From assembly GCA_950295325.1 (NCBI GenBank), contig OX485807.1, positions 45,166,440-45,230,439 of the forward strand: a stretch of 64,000 bases of DNA, written 5' to 3'. The stretch's first letter is position 1, and every line of letters starts with the position of its first letter. Of this stretch, positions 34,402-45,545 are shown piece after piece. A program made the translations under genes and the position numbers. The notes below the pieces were generated by a model that saw only the letters and a list, made by a program, of their open reading frames with translations, did not search any database and was not told the origin of the DNA. Source of the DNA: Polytrichum commune. Its lineage: Eukaryota > Streptophyta > Polytrichopsida > Polytrichales > Polytrichaceae.

Positions 34402-37400
34402 ACAAGATCGAGTCTCACAAATCTCATCCTCTTGAAAGTTTAAAATAAAATTGAATTGTCAAGCCAACCTTGTAGAATTGAGCAATTTGTTTGCCAACTT
34501 TTGCTCCCATGACAAATTAATTACACACACATTTGCAAATATTCTTAAGTACTTGCTTTAATAGCTTGAGAATAGTTTTCACAATTTACAAGAAATTAGA
34601 AACCCAACTCAATTGAAAGGTAGAGAAATTTTAGGCAATGAAGTTCCATGTACAATTTTGAGCCCACATTGAATGAGCTCAAGATTCTTGATCCTATAGA
34701 TTTCACCAATTCATAAAAATAAACACAAACACCAACATTTGCACTTGGTTCATGAATGGCTACATAGAGGGTTTGCGAATTGCCTCTACATTCATGCTTT
34801 TCAAATCCTCATGTGAATTTTCAATGCAAAAAATGAATATGGATGGATGATCATGAATCCACACATAGGTGTGTGATGCCTCCTAGCCACAGCGGAAGAC
34901 CATAGCCACAAAAAGGTGTACCCATTTTACAATTCAAATCAACTACAATCATGAAATTACATACCAAATTGTCTATAGGGAAACTTGCAAATAAAGTTTG
35001 GTGGGGGGGTATGGCCGATCTTAGTGTTTTCTCAAAAAAACTTGTAGCAAAAGATTACCAATTTAAATTTATGGCCATGTCCTTATATTTGTTATGAAGA
35101 AGGTATCTGATATGTAAGTAGACTCACTCATGCTCTTGCAAAATTTGGGCGTGTGTCTCTTCAATATTTCTTGGATGTCTTCCTTGTGTAGCTCTACATT
35201 CGGAGTAAAAATAATGCCAACTTGCGTCCAAAAGTTTGATATGCCACAATAAATGATTTTGGAACAACGAATTTTTTATTTCTCACAAGTTCAATAAATT
35301 TAGAGATAAACAATATATATTTTGGGATACAAATTGAGGTTTATTGATGTTGTACATGAGAAGACATTAAATTTTACCATCATTCAATCTTTGGGAAAAC
35401 AACATTATTTAATATTCATGATGAATATTAAATTATTTATTTGTGATCCCCTTCAATGCTAGTTTAGGGAATTCATTGTCAGGTCATTAACTATGATGTT
35501 GTTGAATACAATGTCACTTAAATTTTTTTTTTGAATTAGACAATCTTCCATTCTACAATGATGACGTAAAATCGAATGTCTCCGTATGTGATGCACTTCA
35601 ATTCATCATAAATACAAAAAAATTAAATGAGTACGTCTCCATCACACAAAAAGTAATGAAAAGGCGTTAATGATAACTTTGGATTCCATGTATTTACACA
35701 TAATGGGAGATGAAGATCACATATATCCATATTGGATATATTGCACACCTACCTGTATTTTCCAAGAATATTCTATTGAAAAGAAAAATTTATTAGAACA
35801 TGTCCAATGATCAAGGACCTCCAATCCAAACTTATGCATCCATACATCCATGTCAATCATTTGAATGGTCACCGATGGATCTCTCATTGATGTTGTCATA
35901 TTCATAAATGTTGGATCAAAGTTTGTCAAATTAGCAATATGAACCGAACGTGTATGCAGGAGAAGATGTCTTAGTGGTCTTGTCTGCAACCATATCCAAT
36001 TCATGCAAAGTAGAGCAACTTTGCTTAAAATTAGGTACAAAAGGCTTCAATTGGAAGGCCTAGAGCAACCAACAAGAAGCTTAAGATCAATGAATGCAGA
36101 GAACATCAAAGTCATAACAACCAAGAATCAAACTAAGTTCAAACTTAAGGCTTAAGCATGTAGCCAAGAAATCAAGACTAGATCGAATGCCACAAGGCAA
36201 ACTTGGAAAAAAACAAGCCATAAGCCCAAAGCTTGAGATAGATACAAGAAGTTGAAGTCTAAGCAAGTAGCCAAGAGATTTTTTGACACACCACATCTTC
36301 ATGACATATTATATGGTCATCACAATGTAATGTGAAGGCAAAATCTATAAAGGTGCAGAGAATATAATTCATGCATATTGATGAATAAATTGAAATATAA
36401 ATTTTTTGGACTTTGTATGAAATTTTGAAGATGGTTGATGGAGGGTCACACAAATATTTGAGAATATTAGACTTGAATGACAAAGCTCATATAAATATGT
36501 AGTGGAAAAATTTCAATCACTATTGAAACAAAAAAACTGCAATCGGAGTTCATTTGCACTTTGTATGAAATTTTGGAGATTGAGGGCTTGAGGTCAGCAC
36601 AAGTGTTGAATGAAAATAATCTTATAAATATAGAGGAGAGAATTTCATCAATATTTTTAAATTTTAAAAAATCACTCCCGGCGCGGCTCTAAACCCTAAA
36701 CCCTAAACCCCTAAACCCCTAAACCACTTCAGTACATTGGTAATGGTAGATATGGTGGGTAGATGTACTGTGGGAGGTTCTCATGCGTTTGTTGAAAGTT
36801 TCCATGTCATTTACAGCTACACTATGTAGCGACATACTAATTCCACGTTGAAAATAGTGTAGCCCACAGCTAACGCATATATATATATATATAGAGAGAG
36901 AGACAGAGAGAGAGAGAGACTTGACACTATGAGTGTGGGATACAAAGGGAATGTAGCCACAGCACAAGGTAACATGACAAGATTAAGACTCATACTTCAT
37001 GATTTCTCCCATGCATGATTGTGGTCGTTAAATCTTCATTGAAAAAATCGATTCAATTAATCTTGAAGATCCTGAAGAGTTATTGGACTAATCCCAGTCT
37101 TTTTGCATGATTGTAGGTGTTAAATCTTCATTGAAAAAAATCAATTCAATTATCTTGAATATCCGGAAGAGTTATTGGAGTAAGCCCAGTCTTTTTGTAT
37201 AAGGCACACCTCTTTAGGTTTTTCATGATCATGAGGACTAACCTAATCCTAAGAATTCAGGAGCCCACGAAGGTATATATCCAAGTACACATTGATGAGT
37301 AAATTTGAAACATTAAACTGATCAACAAAGACCAACTTACAAAGAGCCTGATGTGCTATCTGACAGCTTTATGTTGAGTCATTTGAAAGAGAGACAAACG

Positions 37401-37513
37401 TAGTACCTGTGAACCGTTTGCAACTAATCACATGACTAAAACTCTCCACACTTTCAGCCTATAAAGATCTAACATAAGATCTTGTAAATTCACTACATTT
37501 CAGTCTTGGACAT
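34402..37513. other. Host non-coding DNA
   Basis: No supported gene. It contains a diverged direct repeat around CACTTTGTATGAAATTTTG (about 36400-36660), a telomere-like block (36691-36725) and a TA/GA microsatellite (about 36876-36920). Confidence 0.45.
36691..36725. repeat. Telomere-like CCCTAAA block outside the elements
   Basis: Five units of CCCTAAA or CCCCTAAA. Unlike the other three blocks, no transposon structure is recognised around it. Confidence 0.75.
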
Positions 37514-38442
37514 TTAGAGCATCTCCGCCACCATCTCCAAAATAAGAGCATACGGGGTATTTGTGAGAACATACACCCCTGAGTTGCGTACATGGAAACC
37601 TCTGCTCTGCACAATCCTCAATTCTTTGATCAATGCCTCCACATAGGATTTCCAGTTGGATATGATGTCTTCATCATCATTCTTGATAATTGATTTGTTT
37701 CTTGGAGGAAGGACTTGTATTTCCTTTCCTATCCTATGTAGCATTTTCTTCATCCAAATTTTGTTGTGACATGGAGGTTCACGTGCATGTTGCTCAAGAA
37801 CACTCGTCAAAAATTCAATACAATCACCAACATTGATGGAGCGTGGGAGGGTGATAGCTTCTCCCTCAAGCCTTGGCACATTCTTTTTTGCACCTGCCAC
37901 TGATCAAGCCATGAGGGAAGTCATCAAAAAAATTTAATTGAACAAGGACAATATATTATAACCTAATTTAACTTGTACAATTAAAGGTAGATGGTGAACA
38001 ACACTCACATTTAAAGTAGGATGAAGATGCCTAACCCAAATGCCACACAACTTAGAAGACCAAAACAAAACCTGCATCCAGTAGACTTTACATGATGTAC
38101 CCATGCCCAACCCATTGATTTTAAAACATGTGCAACGATGTTTAGTGAATCTTCTTTGCTTCCTACATTAGTCAAATAAATGAAGACATGGGGAAAGCCT
38201 CACTTACGGGAGGAACTTGCTTCACAAATTTGATGCCCCTCCTCCATCATGACAGGCATAGCTTCATGGCCTCCACCGACTTGTTCAACCACTTCCACTT
38301 CCTCTTCCTTGATTTCTTGGAACACCTCCATTTGTTCAATTTTCAATGCATCGTCAAGTAACATGACATCAACAGAGCTCATGACATTCTCCATGGTTGG
38401 TTTGGATTGAACAGTAAACTGAACAAGCATGACGAATGTCAT
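37514..38442 (-). CDS. Two-exon small protein of unknown function
   Basis: Exon 1 is 38442-38208 and exon 2 is 37893-37514. Donor GTAAGTG and acceptor TGGCAG are good consensus sites, and joining them completes an Arg codon. The predicted protein is 204 residues: an N-terminus with MENVMSSVDVML, an acidic Glu/Val helix (EEEVEVVEQVGG), then SINVGDCIEFLTSVLEQH, WMKKMLHRIGKEIQVLPP and SWKSYVEALIKELRIV-like helices. No family is recognised. The start may be the ATG at 38442 or the internal one at 38394. It lies between transposons and may be the only intact host gene in the window. Confidence 0.5.
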
Positions 38443-39156
38443 CAGAAGAAAACTTTGAGTGAAACAGATGAAAAATGAGTACCTTTCAATTCATGCACTT
38501 TCCCCAACCAAATTGAATCTATTTCCATGCCACATCCACTGTATCACTGCTTTCGACCAATCGTTGTGTGACAAGTGTGAAATGCGGCATTGCCACTCGA
38601 GAAAATTTATCTTGTTCGGAAATTGATAAGGTTTTGGGTTCCAAAATCAAATTTCAAGGAATTGACACATTGAATACCTTGAATACCCTCTTTGATTTAC
38701 AAATGCACAAAGTTATGAAGGACACGGAACAAGCTCATTCTCAGCATGGACACATGTGAGTGGAAGATTCAGGCACTGATAAACGTTACACTGGAATTTC
38801 GAGCTAAGAATACACGAATTTTCAACCCAATCACCAAGCTCGCGACAAGTCGTTTCAACTGGCACATCCTCGGGGGGGGGGGGGGGGTAGTCATTGGTTG
38901 GAGTAGCAATATACGTGCGAACAAATGAAAGGGTATTTTTAAAATATGGGGGCTAAAAATTATAAATGGACTTAAGAGTAATATAGGGTATCAAAAATGG
39001 CATTGGACATCTTTAAAGTACTATATGGTATGGAATAATAGGTAATTTGGAATTATAAGTAATGCAAGTCATTTTTCTATTAACCCAAAGTAGAAATTTA
39101 CATAATGATAGCATGTGAAAAAAAGAAGAGAATTGAAAGTAATACCCCCCTTTAAA
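38443..39156. other. Host DNA before C2
   Basis: Nothing coding is supported. A run of 16 G at 38872-38887 is the only notable feature. Confidence 0.4.
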
Positions 39157-39160
39157 ATAG
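39157..39160. repeat. Left target-site duplication of C2 (ATAG)
   Basis: ATAG directly before AACACTATATTCG, repeated at 57880-57883 directly after the right end. Confidence 0.75.
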
Positions 39161-39173
39161 AACACTATATTCG
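39161..39173. repeat. Left terminal inverted repeat of C2
   Basis: AACACTATATTCG, then TTAAATTGAGACTTT as at the C2 right end, then the left-type layout with a second direct GAGAC at 39200-39204. Confidence 0.82.
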
Positions 39174-39746
39174 TTAAATTGAGACTTTTTGGGCATTTTG
39201 AGACATTCACATAAATAAGAACAAGGATAAATGGAACACATATTGGAGAAAGTTGTAAGATGCGAACACTTTGAAGCAGGTGTTTAGACCAAGAACCCCA
39301 TAAATAACTCATATTTGTGATGGTTTAGGGTGGGCAATCCAAATCTTAGACCACATTTAAGGGGAAACCTTAAAACATTCATATTATTGCACACAAAATA
39401 TTAGAGCTTGTATGAATATGGTTTAGGTAGGGCAATCCAAACCATAGATCTTATTGAAGGGTTAATATGTTAACCAATATAATATTGCATACAAAATATT
39501 CCAAACTCATATTTGTGATGGTTTAGGTAGGGCAATCCAAACCTTAGACCATATGGAAGGGGAAATCATGTCTAACTTGTATTATTGCAAAAAAAAAACA
39601 TACAAAGTGTGGCATGTAAAATGCATATCATGCTAACACCACACATGCATTGGATAGTGCGACCCAAAATGTTCTTGCCTATGGCCCAAAACCCTACGCC
39701 TACTATGGCCTATCTAGCCTCGGATACTACCTCTTTTTCTTTTGCT
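39174..39746. other. Left subterminal region of C2
   Basis: No gene. Three imperfect copies of TGGTTTAGGTAGGGCAATCCAAACC lie at about 39319, 39419 and 39519, spaced about 100 bp. It probably holds the 3' untranslated part of B-II. Confidence 0.55.
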
Positions 39747-40534
39747 TCATTTTCTTTTGCTTTTTTTTTCTTTTGCCTCTTTTTCTTTTGCCTCTTTTTC
39801 TTTTGCTGCAGCTTCTTTTGCTCGCATTGCTTCAACATTCCTGAAAATCTCCGCCCCGCGACTATAGCCATTCTTGGGGTGAACGCCATCAATAACACAT
39901 TTTGTATTCCGTCGGCCGCCCGAATTATACGACGAAGAATTCGAATACGATGAAGTGGACTGTCTTGCATTTCTGGTCATGGAGTAGAAACGCTCCAACT
40001 CGATGGACGCACTAGACCGCATAGGTTTACGGGTGGGAGCAACCTGCAACGCGTCAACGCAAGAACACATGTGTTAGTTTAGGGAGGAAGACCCAAACGT
40101 GTCACACATTCATTTTTTAAGTGCAAAATGATTGTAATGCGTGGATAACCATGTTTTTTTGGGGGGGGGGGGGGGTTCACCTTGTCACCGGGGGCGTTCC
40201 CGTCGGAGTTGGCGAGGAGGGGCAAGGCATCCCGCAAAGGAATAGGAAGGGTTCCACTCTTCGTAGGCCGAGCGTCCATCCGCAGCCGCCATTGAGGTGT
40301 ACTACTGCCGCCGGGCCGAGAGGGGGATGTCCGGACGCATTTGCGATTTATGCCTTTGAGCGGTGACGGGGACGCAGATCGCCGGAAGATTTGCTTGGGT
40401 GGGGGGCTATCGACGACGCCGGCGTCAAGAGGCTCCTTGGAGTAGTCGATGGTTGACGCGGCGTCGTAAACGGTCTCGTAGAAGAAGCTCCCCAAGTCTG
40501 ACTCGCTGACGACGTCAATCGAGGGCTCCAAACG
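39747..40534 (-). CDS. B-II gene of C2: small Ser/Pro-rich protein with Lys/Glu/Ala tail
   Basis: Exons are 40534-40181 (acceptor CTCCAG, donor GTGAAC) and 40043-39747 (acceptor TTGCAG); phase 0 joins GDK to VAPTRKPMRSS. Conserved with C1 are DYSKEPLDAGVVDSPPP, SPSPL, SYNSGGR and GYSRGAEIFRNVEA. The end is a highly charged KEKEAKEKEAKEKKSKRK helix-like tail, likely nucleic-acid or protein binding (inference). No domain is recognised. It starts 144 bp after the B stop, so it may be a second gene or alternative last exons of B. A run of 15 G (40161-40175) lies at the donor side of the intron. Confidence 0.6.
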
Positions 40535-40677
40535 CTGGAGCCAAAATTGGAACAAAACAAAACCCAAGGAAAAGGGGGGAGATAGAGCGCGTGAAAATCA
40601 AGATACATATGAAGCGTAAATTACACAAAATGGGTAGGCGCATATACACACACACACATACAAACACACGTACTGTC

Positions 40678-41490
40678 TCAAATGAGCTTGTTAAATTTCG
40701 CGTGAGATAACAACTCTCTGTACAAATGGTCTCGTGGATCCAAGTATCTCTCGCCTATGGGATTATTCCTAACAAAATTGTTTACGGGAAGTCCGCTTCC
40801 CCAGAGCGCCTGGAGGTATTTACTAAGGTCTAACAAAAATCGGTCCCGGACCTTCTCGACCGTCCACGTAGGGCACACTATGAAGTTGGCCGTCGGGTTC
40901 AACATGTTCTTTGCGGCGCTGTCGTCCACCATGAGCGTGTTCTCGCGGGTGGGGCGGACGTCGTAGGGGACGCCTATCAAGGACGGTCGCTGGTCCCAAA
41001 AAATGGGCTTCAAGACCTTGAGGTATTGGGGGGAAGCGGGGTTGTTTGGTTTTTTGACGACTTTGCCGTCCTGTGTGTACAATATTCTACAGGCTTCCTG
41101 TGCTAGGACCATGCAGGGGGGCTCGATGCCCTTGAAGATGAACTCCACGACCGCATTGGTGTTCTCGGCCGTCATGGAGCTCCACACGACCACCCACCAT
41201 CGTTGTTGGGCGATCTGGAGGAAGGTCCGAAGCCACGGGCGGAGGTGAACTAGTTTGCTCTTTATGAACGTGGGCGGCCCGTCGTAATTAGCGTCCTCGG
41301 GCTTGCAAAAGGGCACCGTGGGGGTCCTAGGGCAATGAACGCATTGGACGAGGACCCCGTTCAGGTCTAACACCAGGAATCGTTTCTTCGGCAGCGGGGG
41401 CGGGGCGGGTAAAACCGGGGGCGCCGCCGCGCTGCCCTCTCCGCTCCTTGGGGAAGAGCGTCGGGGAGCCGCTACGCTATGCTCCGAGCC
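40678..41490 (-). CDS. B2 exon 5: FCP1-like HAD domain
   Basis: The acceptor is CCGCAG at 41491-41496. After a Pro-rich linker the domain starts KKRFLVLDLNGVLVQC (motif I, DLN), then VVVWSSMTAENTNAVVEF (motif II), PQYLKVLKPIFW (Lys motif), NTLMVDDSAAKNMLNP (DDS motif) and ends KFNKLI and TGA, as in C1. The length (270 residues) fits an FCP1-type domain. The conserved motifs between two diverged element copies suggest past selection on this domain. Confidence 0.87.
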   Translation of the reverse strand, partial: GSEHSVAAPRRSSPRSGEGSAAAPPVLPAPPPLPKKRFLVLDLNGVLVQCVHCPRTPTVPFCKPEDANYDGPPTFIKSKLVHLRPWLRTFLQIAQQRWWVVVWSSMTAENTNAVVEFIFKGIEPPCMVLAQEACRILYTQDGKVVKKPNNPASPQYLKVLKPIFWDQRPSLIGVPYDVRPTRENTLMVDDSAAKNMLNPTANFIVCPTWTVEKVRDRFLLDLSKYLQALWGSGLPVNNFVRNNPIGERYLDPRDHLYRELLSHAKFNKLI

Positions 41491-41949
41491 CTGCGGATAC
41501 GAGCGAGAGAAAACGGGGGCGACTTATGTCATGCTATGTCCAAACGAAGCATTAAGGAAACGAGCGTTCTCGGTGCAAACACAAAAGCATTTGATTCATT
41601 TTGGAGGGGGTGCAACAAGGGATACAAGGGATACAAGAGCATACAAAATACATTCAAACACAATATACAAGTATATAGGAGTCAAAAATGGTGATTATAT
41701 TATATACAATGCTCTATGTACATCTTGATTGGGGGAGCCGCGTTGAACGATGCGTTCAAACTAGCCTACTTCTACATCTAGAAAAAATTGAAGAGACGGG
41801 CCGCCGTGATGAAGACTTCGTTGCAAAGCCGGGGGTAGGTGGACGAACGAATGGTCGCTGGGGGTGACGAAGGGCGCGAGTGCCGGGGGGGGCCTAAGTT
41901 CGTCCTAGCTAGGGGACACGACCAAGGCAAGAAGTCAAAGACCCAGGAA

Positions 41950-41971
41950 GTTTGGGTCGGCCGACCCAAAC
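41950..41971. repeat. Type II palindrome in B2 intron 4
   Basis: GTTTGGGTCG, GC, CGACCCAAAC, about 20 bases inside the intron from the donor. Confidence 0.88.
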
Positions 41972-41992
41972 TGAGTGGGGTCAGTGCATTAC

Positions 41993-43476
41993 CTCGCCTT
42001 GGTCGTGCCTTGACGACGTTGATGCCGGCATCGCGTGCGCTGCCCCACCTCTGTCACCGCCGCCTCCGACGACGCCGTCAGCCGCAACCTGCTCCTGCAA
42101 AGGCTGACTGTCAGGCCTTTGTCCCAACCCAACCTCCGCATGCGCATCATGCATTGGTTCATCGACTGGGTTAGGAGTAGAGGTATCACCAGGCCCTTGC
42201 GGGCCTTCAACATCTAGCATAGGCTCGTCGACCGGGGTCTGATGGGGGACGGGGTTTGGGTCGGCCGACCCAAACCCTGCTGCTTGGCGAGGGTCGCTCT
42301 GCGACGCTGCAACGTCGGCACTGTTTGGGTCGGACGACCCAAACATGTGGGGGTCGTCCCGCTGGTGGTGTGGGGGCAAGAGGATGGGAGGCCGGAGCGG
42401 GGGGGGGGGGGTGCCAACGAGCTGGACGCTCCGGGGACGCGCCAAAGGTTTGGATCATCCACCTGCTGCACAGGCGCGTAAGGACGGGCGTGCGGCTGCA
42501 GCAAATCCGCGAAGCTGAAGGAATGCTCCAACGCCGGCCGCGGGCGGATATCCTGTGGAGGGAAGCCTGCGGGCAAGTGAGGGAATGAACTCGGGGGAGC
42601 CATCACCAATCCCTGCGCCAGCATGCCCTGGATCACTTGCGTGATGAGGTCCGCTTGGGACGGAGTTTGGGACATCGCCCTTTGCCGCTCCTGCTCCAAC
42701 AGGAGAGCCCTCAACTCCGCGACTTCGTTGCGGACAGAGGGTTCCTCGGCGGCAGCCCTCTGCAGTCGCACACGCTGCTCCTCGTCTCGGAGCATTTTTG
42801 CGTTTGCCTCCTCCACGGTGAGGACCTCCGGTTTCACCCTCACATTCCCGGCGAACGCTCTGGGGGAGGCAGGATCAGACCTCAGCTTCTTGGCGAGTTC
42901 CATGTCGTCCTCGTCCTCGGAGCTTATTGCGATCGTCTCCTCCACCGCATAGTCCCCGTACAGCTTCTTCCCCTTCATCCTTCTACGCTCCCTGAAGGTG
43001 GCCGTCGCGTCCCTCGAGTACATATCCTTGGCGTCGTCCACCGTCAACGCGGGCACCAGCCTGCTCTGCGGCGTGGCAGGCCGCATGGCCTTCTTCCGCT
43101 GAGGGGCCTCGGATTCTTGAGTGAATCCTGTTGCCCCTTCCTCCACCTCCCCCTCCACTTTCTCTGCTTCCTCCTCCGCCTCCTCCTCGTTTTCCTCCCC
43201 CTCCTCCCCAACCCTGCCACCTGCTCCCATAGACGGATTGCCCGGATGCAACCCGATGAGCGGCTCTGGCAATTGAACGGGGGCCCGCATGGCGAATTCA
43301 CCCGGGTTGATTCGCCTCGCAATATCCAAAGGATTCTCGCCCCCCTCGACGATCTCTTCGACGTAGGATCCGGGTATCCAGTCGAGGATGTCCATTCTCT
43401 TGGCCAGCGCCTTTTGGGTCCTGTAGAATTGAACATCGGCATCCTCTACATAGGAGTAGATGTTCAACCCAGACAT
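41993..43476 (-). CDS. B2 exon 4: low-complexity and coiled-coil region, frameshifted
   Basis: It begins MSGLNIYSYVEDADVQFYRTQ at an ATG right after the acceptor (TTGTGCAG) and ends CAAGGCGAG at donor GTAATG. Regions: conserved N-terminus, a very Glu-rich stretch, RERRRMKGKKLYG, acidic SSEDEDDMELAKK, coiled coil (VEEANAKMLRDEEQRVRLQ), and a Pro-rich tail. The length 1484 is 3n+2, while the C1 exon is 3n. The frame changes across the 13-G run at 42399-42411, so a mononucleotide indel (real or a sequencing error) is the likely cause. Two type II palindromes are translated within it. Confidence 0.72.
42254..42344. repeat. Two type II palindromes inside a B2 coding exon
   Basis: Sites at 42254-42275 (central GC) and 42323-42344 (central GA), translated as FGSADPN and FGSSDPN. 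Confidence 0.88.
42399..42411. repeat. Run of 13 G at the B2 exon 4 frameshift
   Basis: The upstream and downstream reading frames of exon 4 meet here. Similar G or C runs of 15-16 bases occur at 38872, 40161 and 57924. Confidence 0.7.
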
Positions 43477-43559
43477 CTGCACAATCAAAATCAATACTAT
43501 TAGTAACACCAAATGAACATATAATGGAAAATGACTTCCAAACAAAATAAGAATAGTTA

Positions 43560-43617
43560 GTTTGGGTCGCTCGACCCAAACTATGCATGGCCCTAGTTTG
43601 GGTCGCTCGACCCAAAC
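43560..43617. repeat. Two type II palindromes in B2 intron 3
   Basis: Sites at 43560-43581 and 43596-43617, both with central CT, in the 175-bp intron equivalent to the C1 intron with two type I sites. Confidence 0.9.
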
Positions 43618-43651
43618 CGAACGTATAGGGACTTCTGGGTTTTCTGCTTAC

Positions 43652-44983
43652 CATGGCTGCAAAAATCGGTTTGGACCCCCCGAAAACGTTGAAGATGCAG
43701 TCCCCTCTCTTCGTGAGGGTCCTCATCATCCGCAGGTAGAACTCCATGCGCAGCTCATCCGCGGGGTAGTTGGCGTACTTCGCCTCGTCATATAAGCTCC
43801 TGCTGGTACCCAACCCTTCTTGGACTTGGAAGAGCTTTTCCATCCTGGCTATGGGATGGTTTGGCACCTTAAGCAGCTCAGCTTTGTACACGAAGTACAA
43901 ACACAGCACGTTGACGATCTTCGTCTTCTTGTCTTTCAGCGTGCTGTACGCCCCCTCCGCCGGTGCAGCAACGTAGTGAGATTTCGAGACGGCATACTCC
44001 GGCTGCAATTTGCGCACGATCTCGTAAACCTGCTCTGCCCTTCTGTCCTCGACAATCCAGAGCCAGACGTCGACCTCCCTGAATTTGGGGCTGGCGTAGT
44101 CCACGAACTTTGACAAGAAAGGATCGTAAAAAGGGGTGCTCATAGTCCCCTCGAATGAGGCTCCAGGGATGTTCCTGAAGTCTATCATTCCGAAGGGGAA
44201 GCGGTCCCCGGCTCTAGTCCTGATCGCCTTCCTTGACTCAGAACCCGGCCAACCCTGGATCCTGAGAGGTTCGACAGTGACCATGTTGAATTGCGCATCG
44301 CCTTCGAAACTGACGATCTTCTTCTACTTTATGAAGTTGGAGAAGGCCCGCACTGAGTGTTCGGGAAGCGCCCGGTTCCTCCCCCCCTTCACGAGCTTGG
44401 ATCTGAGGAAGTCGTCTCCCGCCTCCCTCATGAGTGCCGCCATGGACGCACTGGTAAACTTATATTCGGCTTTGAAGGCCCTCCAGTGCGCCTCGTCGAC
44501 CTCTCCGTCCACGATGAGCTTCTTCTCTGGCACAAGCTTGTGCAGCTCCTGGACGATGGTCGTCTTCTTCTTCTTGTTCTCCGTCCATTCCTTCATTGTG
44601 TAGCATGAAGGGACGAAGATCTTGGGTTTGGTGAAGACGATCTTAGGGTGGACCCAGCATCTCTTCGCCGTCGTCTCCACGTGTAGGATGTGGGACGCCG
44701 CTTTTCCCATCTCTGTCTCGGAGAGACCTTGAAGCGCTCTGAAGAACTCCCTCACCAAAGGCTTCATTTGCTTGAAGCGCGTAGTCTGGTTGAAGAGCAT
44801 GCCGGTGTCGGGGTCCATGAGGTCCCCCGTCTCGTGTTTTTCAAAAACACTCTTCCATCTTGCCCATACGGAATCGGACGCTGTGATCAAATAGATTTCT
44901 CCTCTCAGCTCGTTATACTTTTTCTGCTTGTGGCTAGCATTGTCGATCGAGGAGAATTTATTGATCATTTGATATTTGAAGTC
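43652..44983 (-). CDS. B2 exon 3: DNA-methyltransferase-like region, one stop
   Basis: Acceptor TGTGCAG, donor GTAAGC, 444 codons, phase 0. The first half (DFKYQMINKFSSIDN, WARWKSVFEKHE, KEWTENKKKKTTI) has no recognised motif. The second half reads FRNIPGASFEGTMSTPFYDP, REVDVWLWIVED, ELRMEFYLRMMRTLTKRGD and CIFNVFGGSKPIFAAM. The end resembles the (D/N)xFxGSGTT motif I of amino-methyltransferases, but the catalytic DPPY box is not obvious, so activity is doubtful. An in-frame TAG at 44324-44326 (after AFSNFIK) interrupts it. The second half aligns with C1 throughout. Confidence 0.65.
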
Positions 44984-45045
44984 CTGCACAGGAAGACATT
45001 AGCACATGTTAGACAACACATAATGGAAAAACAAATGCAACAGCA

Positions 45046-45238
45046 GTTTGGGTCGAACGACCCAAACTATGAACCTGGCGAAAACATCTTAACAATTTCA
45101 GAGTTTGGGTCGACCGACCCAAACTATGAACCTGGGGACAATATCAAAATAATTTCAGAGTTTGGGTCGACCGACCCAAACTATGAACCTGGCGATGACA
45201 ACAAAACAATGTAGGAGTTTGGGTCGATCGACCCAAAC
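45046..45238. repeat. Four type II palindromes in B2 intron 2, 57-bp unit
   Basis: Sites start at 45046, 45103, 45160 and 45217, exactly 57 bp apart, with central pairs AA, AC, AC and AT. The last lies immediately after the GTGAGT donor of exon 2. Confidence 0.92.
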
Positions 45239-45246
45239 ATACTCAC

Positions 45247-45545
45247 CTCCCATTTGGGGTTCTTGTCTTTAGCATTCTCCCTTTCCTTGGGAGGCCTTCC
45301 ATAAAACTCCCACACCTCCCTCGAGGCCATGATGTTTCTGATCCACGATGCCTGATAGGCCCTCTTTTTGTTCCCCATGTTGAAGAACCTGGAGATGTCG
45401 CTGAGGACCGTCTCGTTGTCCGACCAAACCACCAAAGCCTTCCAAACTTTTAGCTTCTCCTTCTGGTTGTTCGGGTCGTCCCACTGTGAGGCCAAACCCC
45501 CCACCCTTAAGCGTCCGTAGTCCGAGTAGTGGGTTTGGGCTCACA
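45247..45545 (-). CDS. B2 exon 2: continuation of the ParB-like region
   Basis: The frame reads HYSDYGRLRVGGLASQWDDP, KLKVWKALVVWSDNETVLSD, ISRFFNMGNKKRAYQASWI, then KNPKWE at donor GTGAGT. No named domain is recognised, but it directly follows the DGQH segment of exon 1 once the insertion is removed. The upstream boundary is set by the 12-bp repeat at 45534-45545. A TGA lies in that repeat in the same frame. Confidence 0.6.

Noticed and set aside
43562-45214. Plus-strand frames opposite the B gene
   Set aside because: They mirror conserved minus-strand exons and show no motif or splice support of their own.
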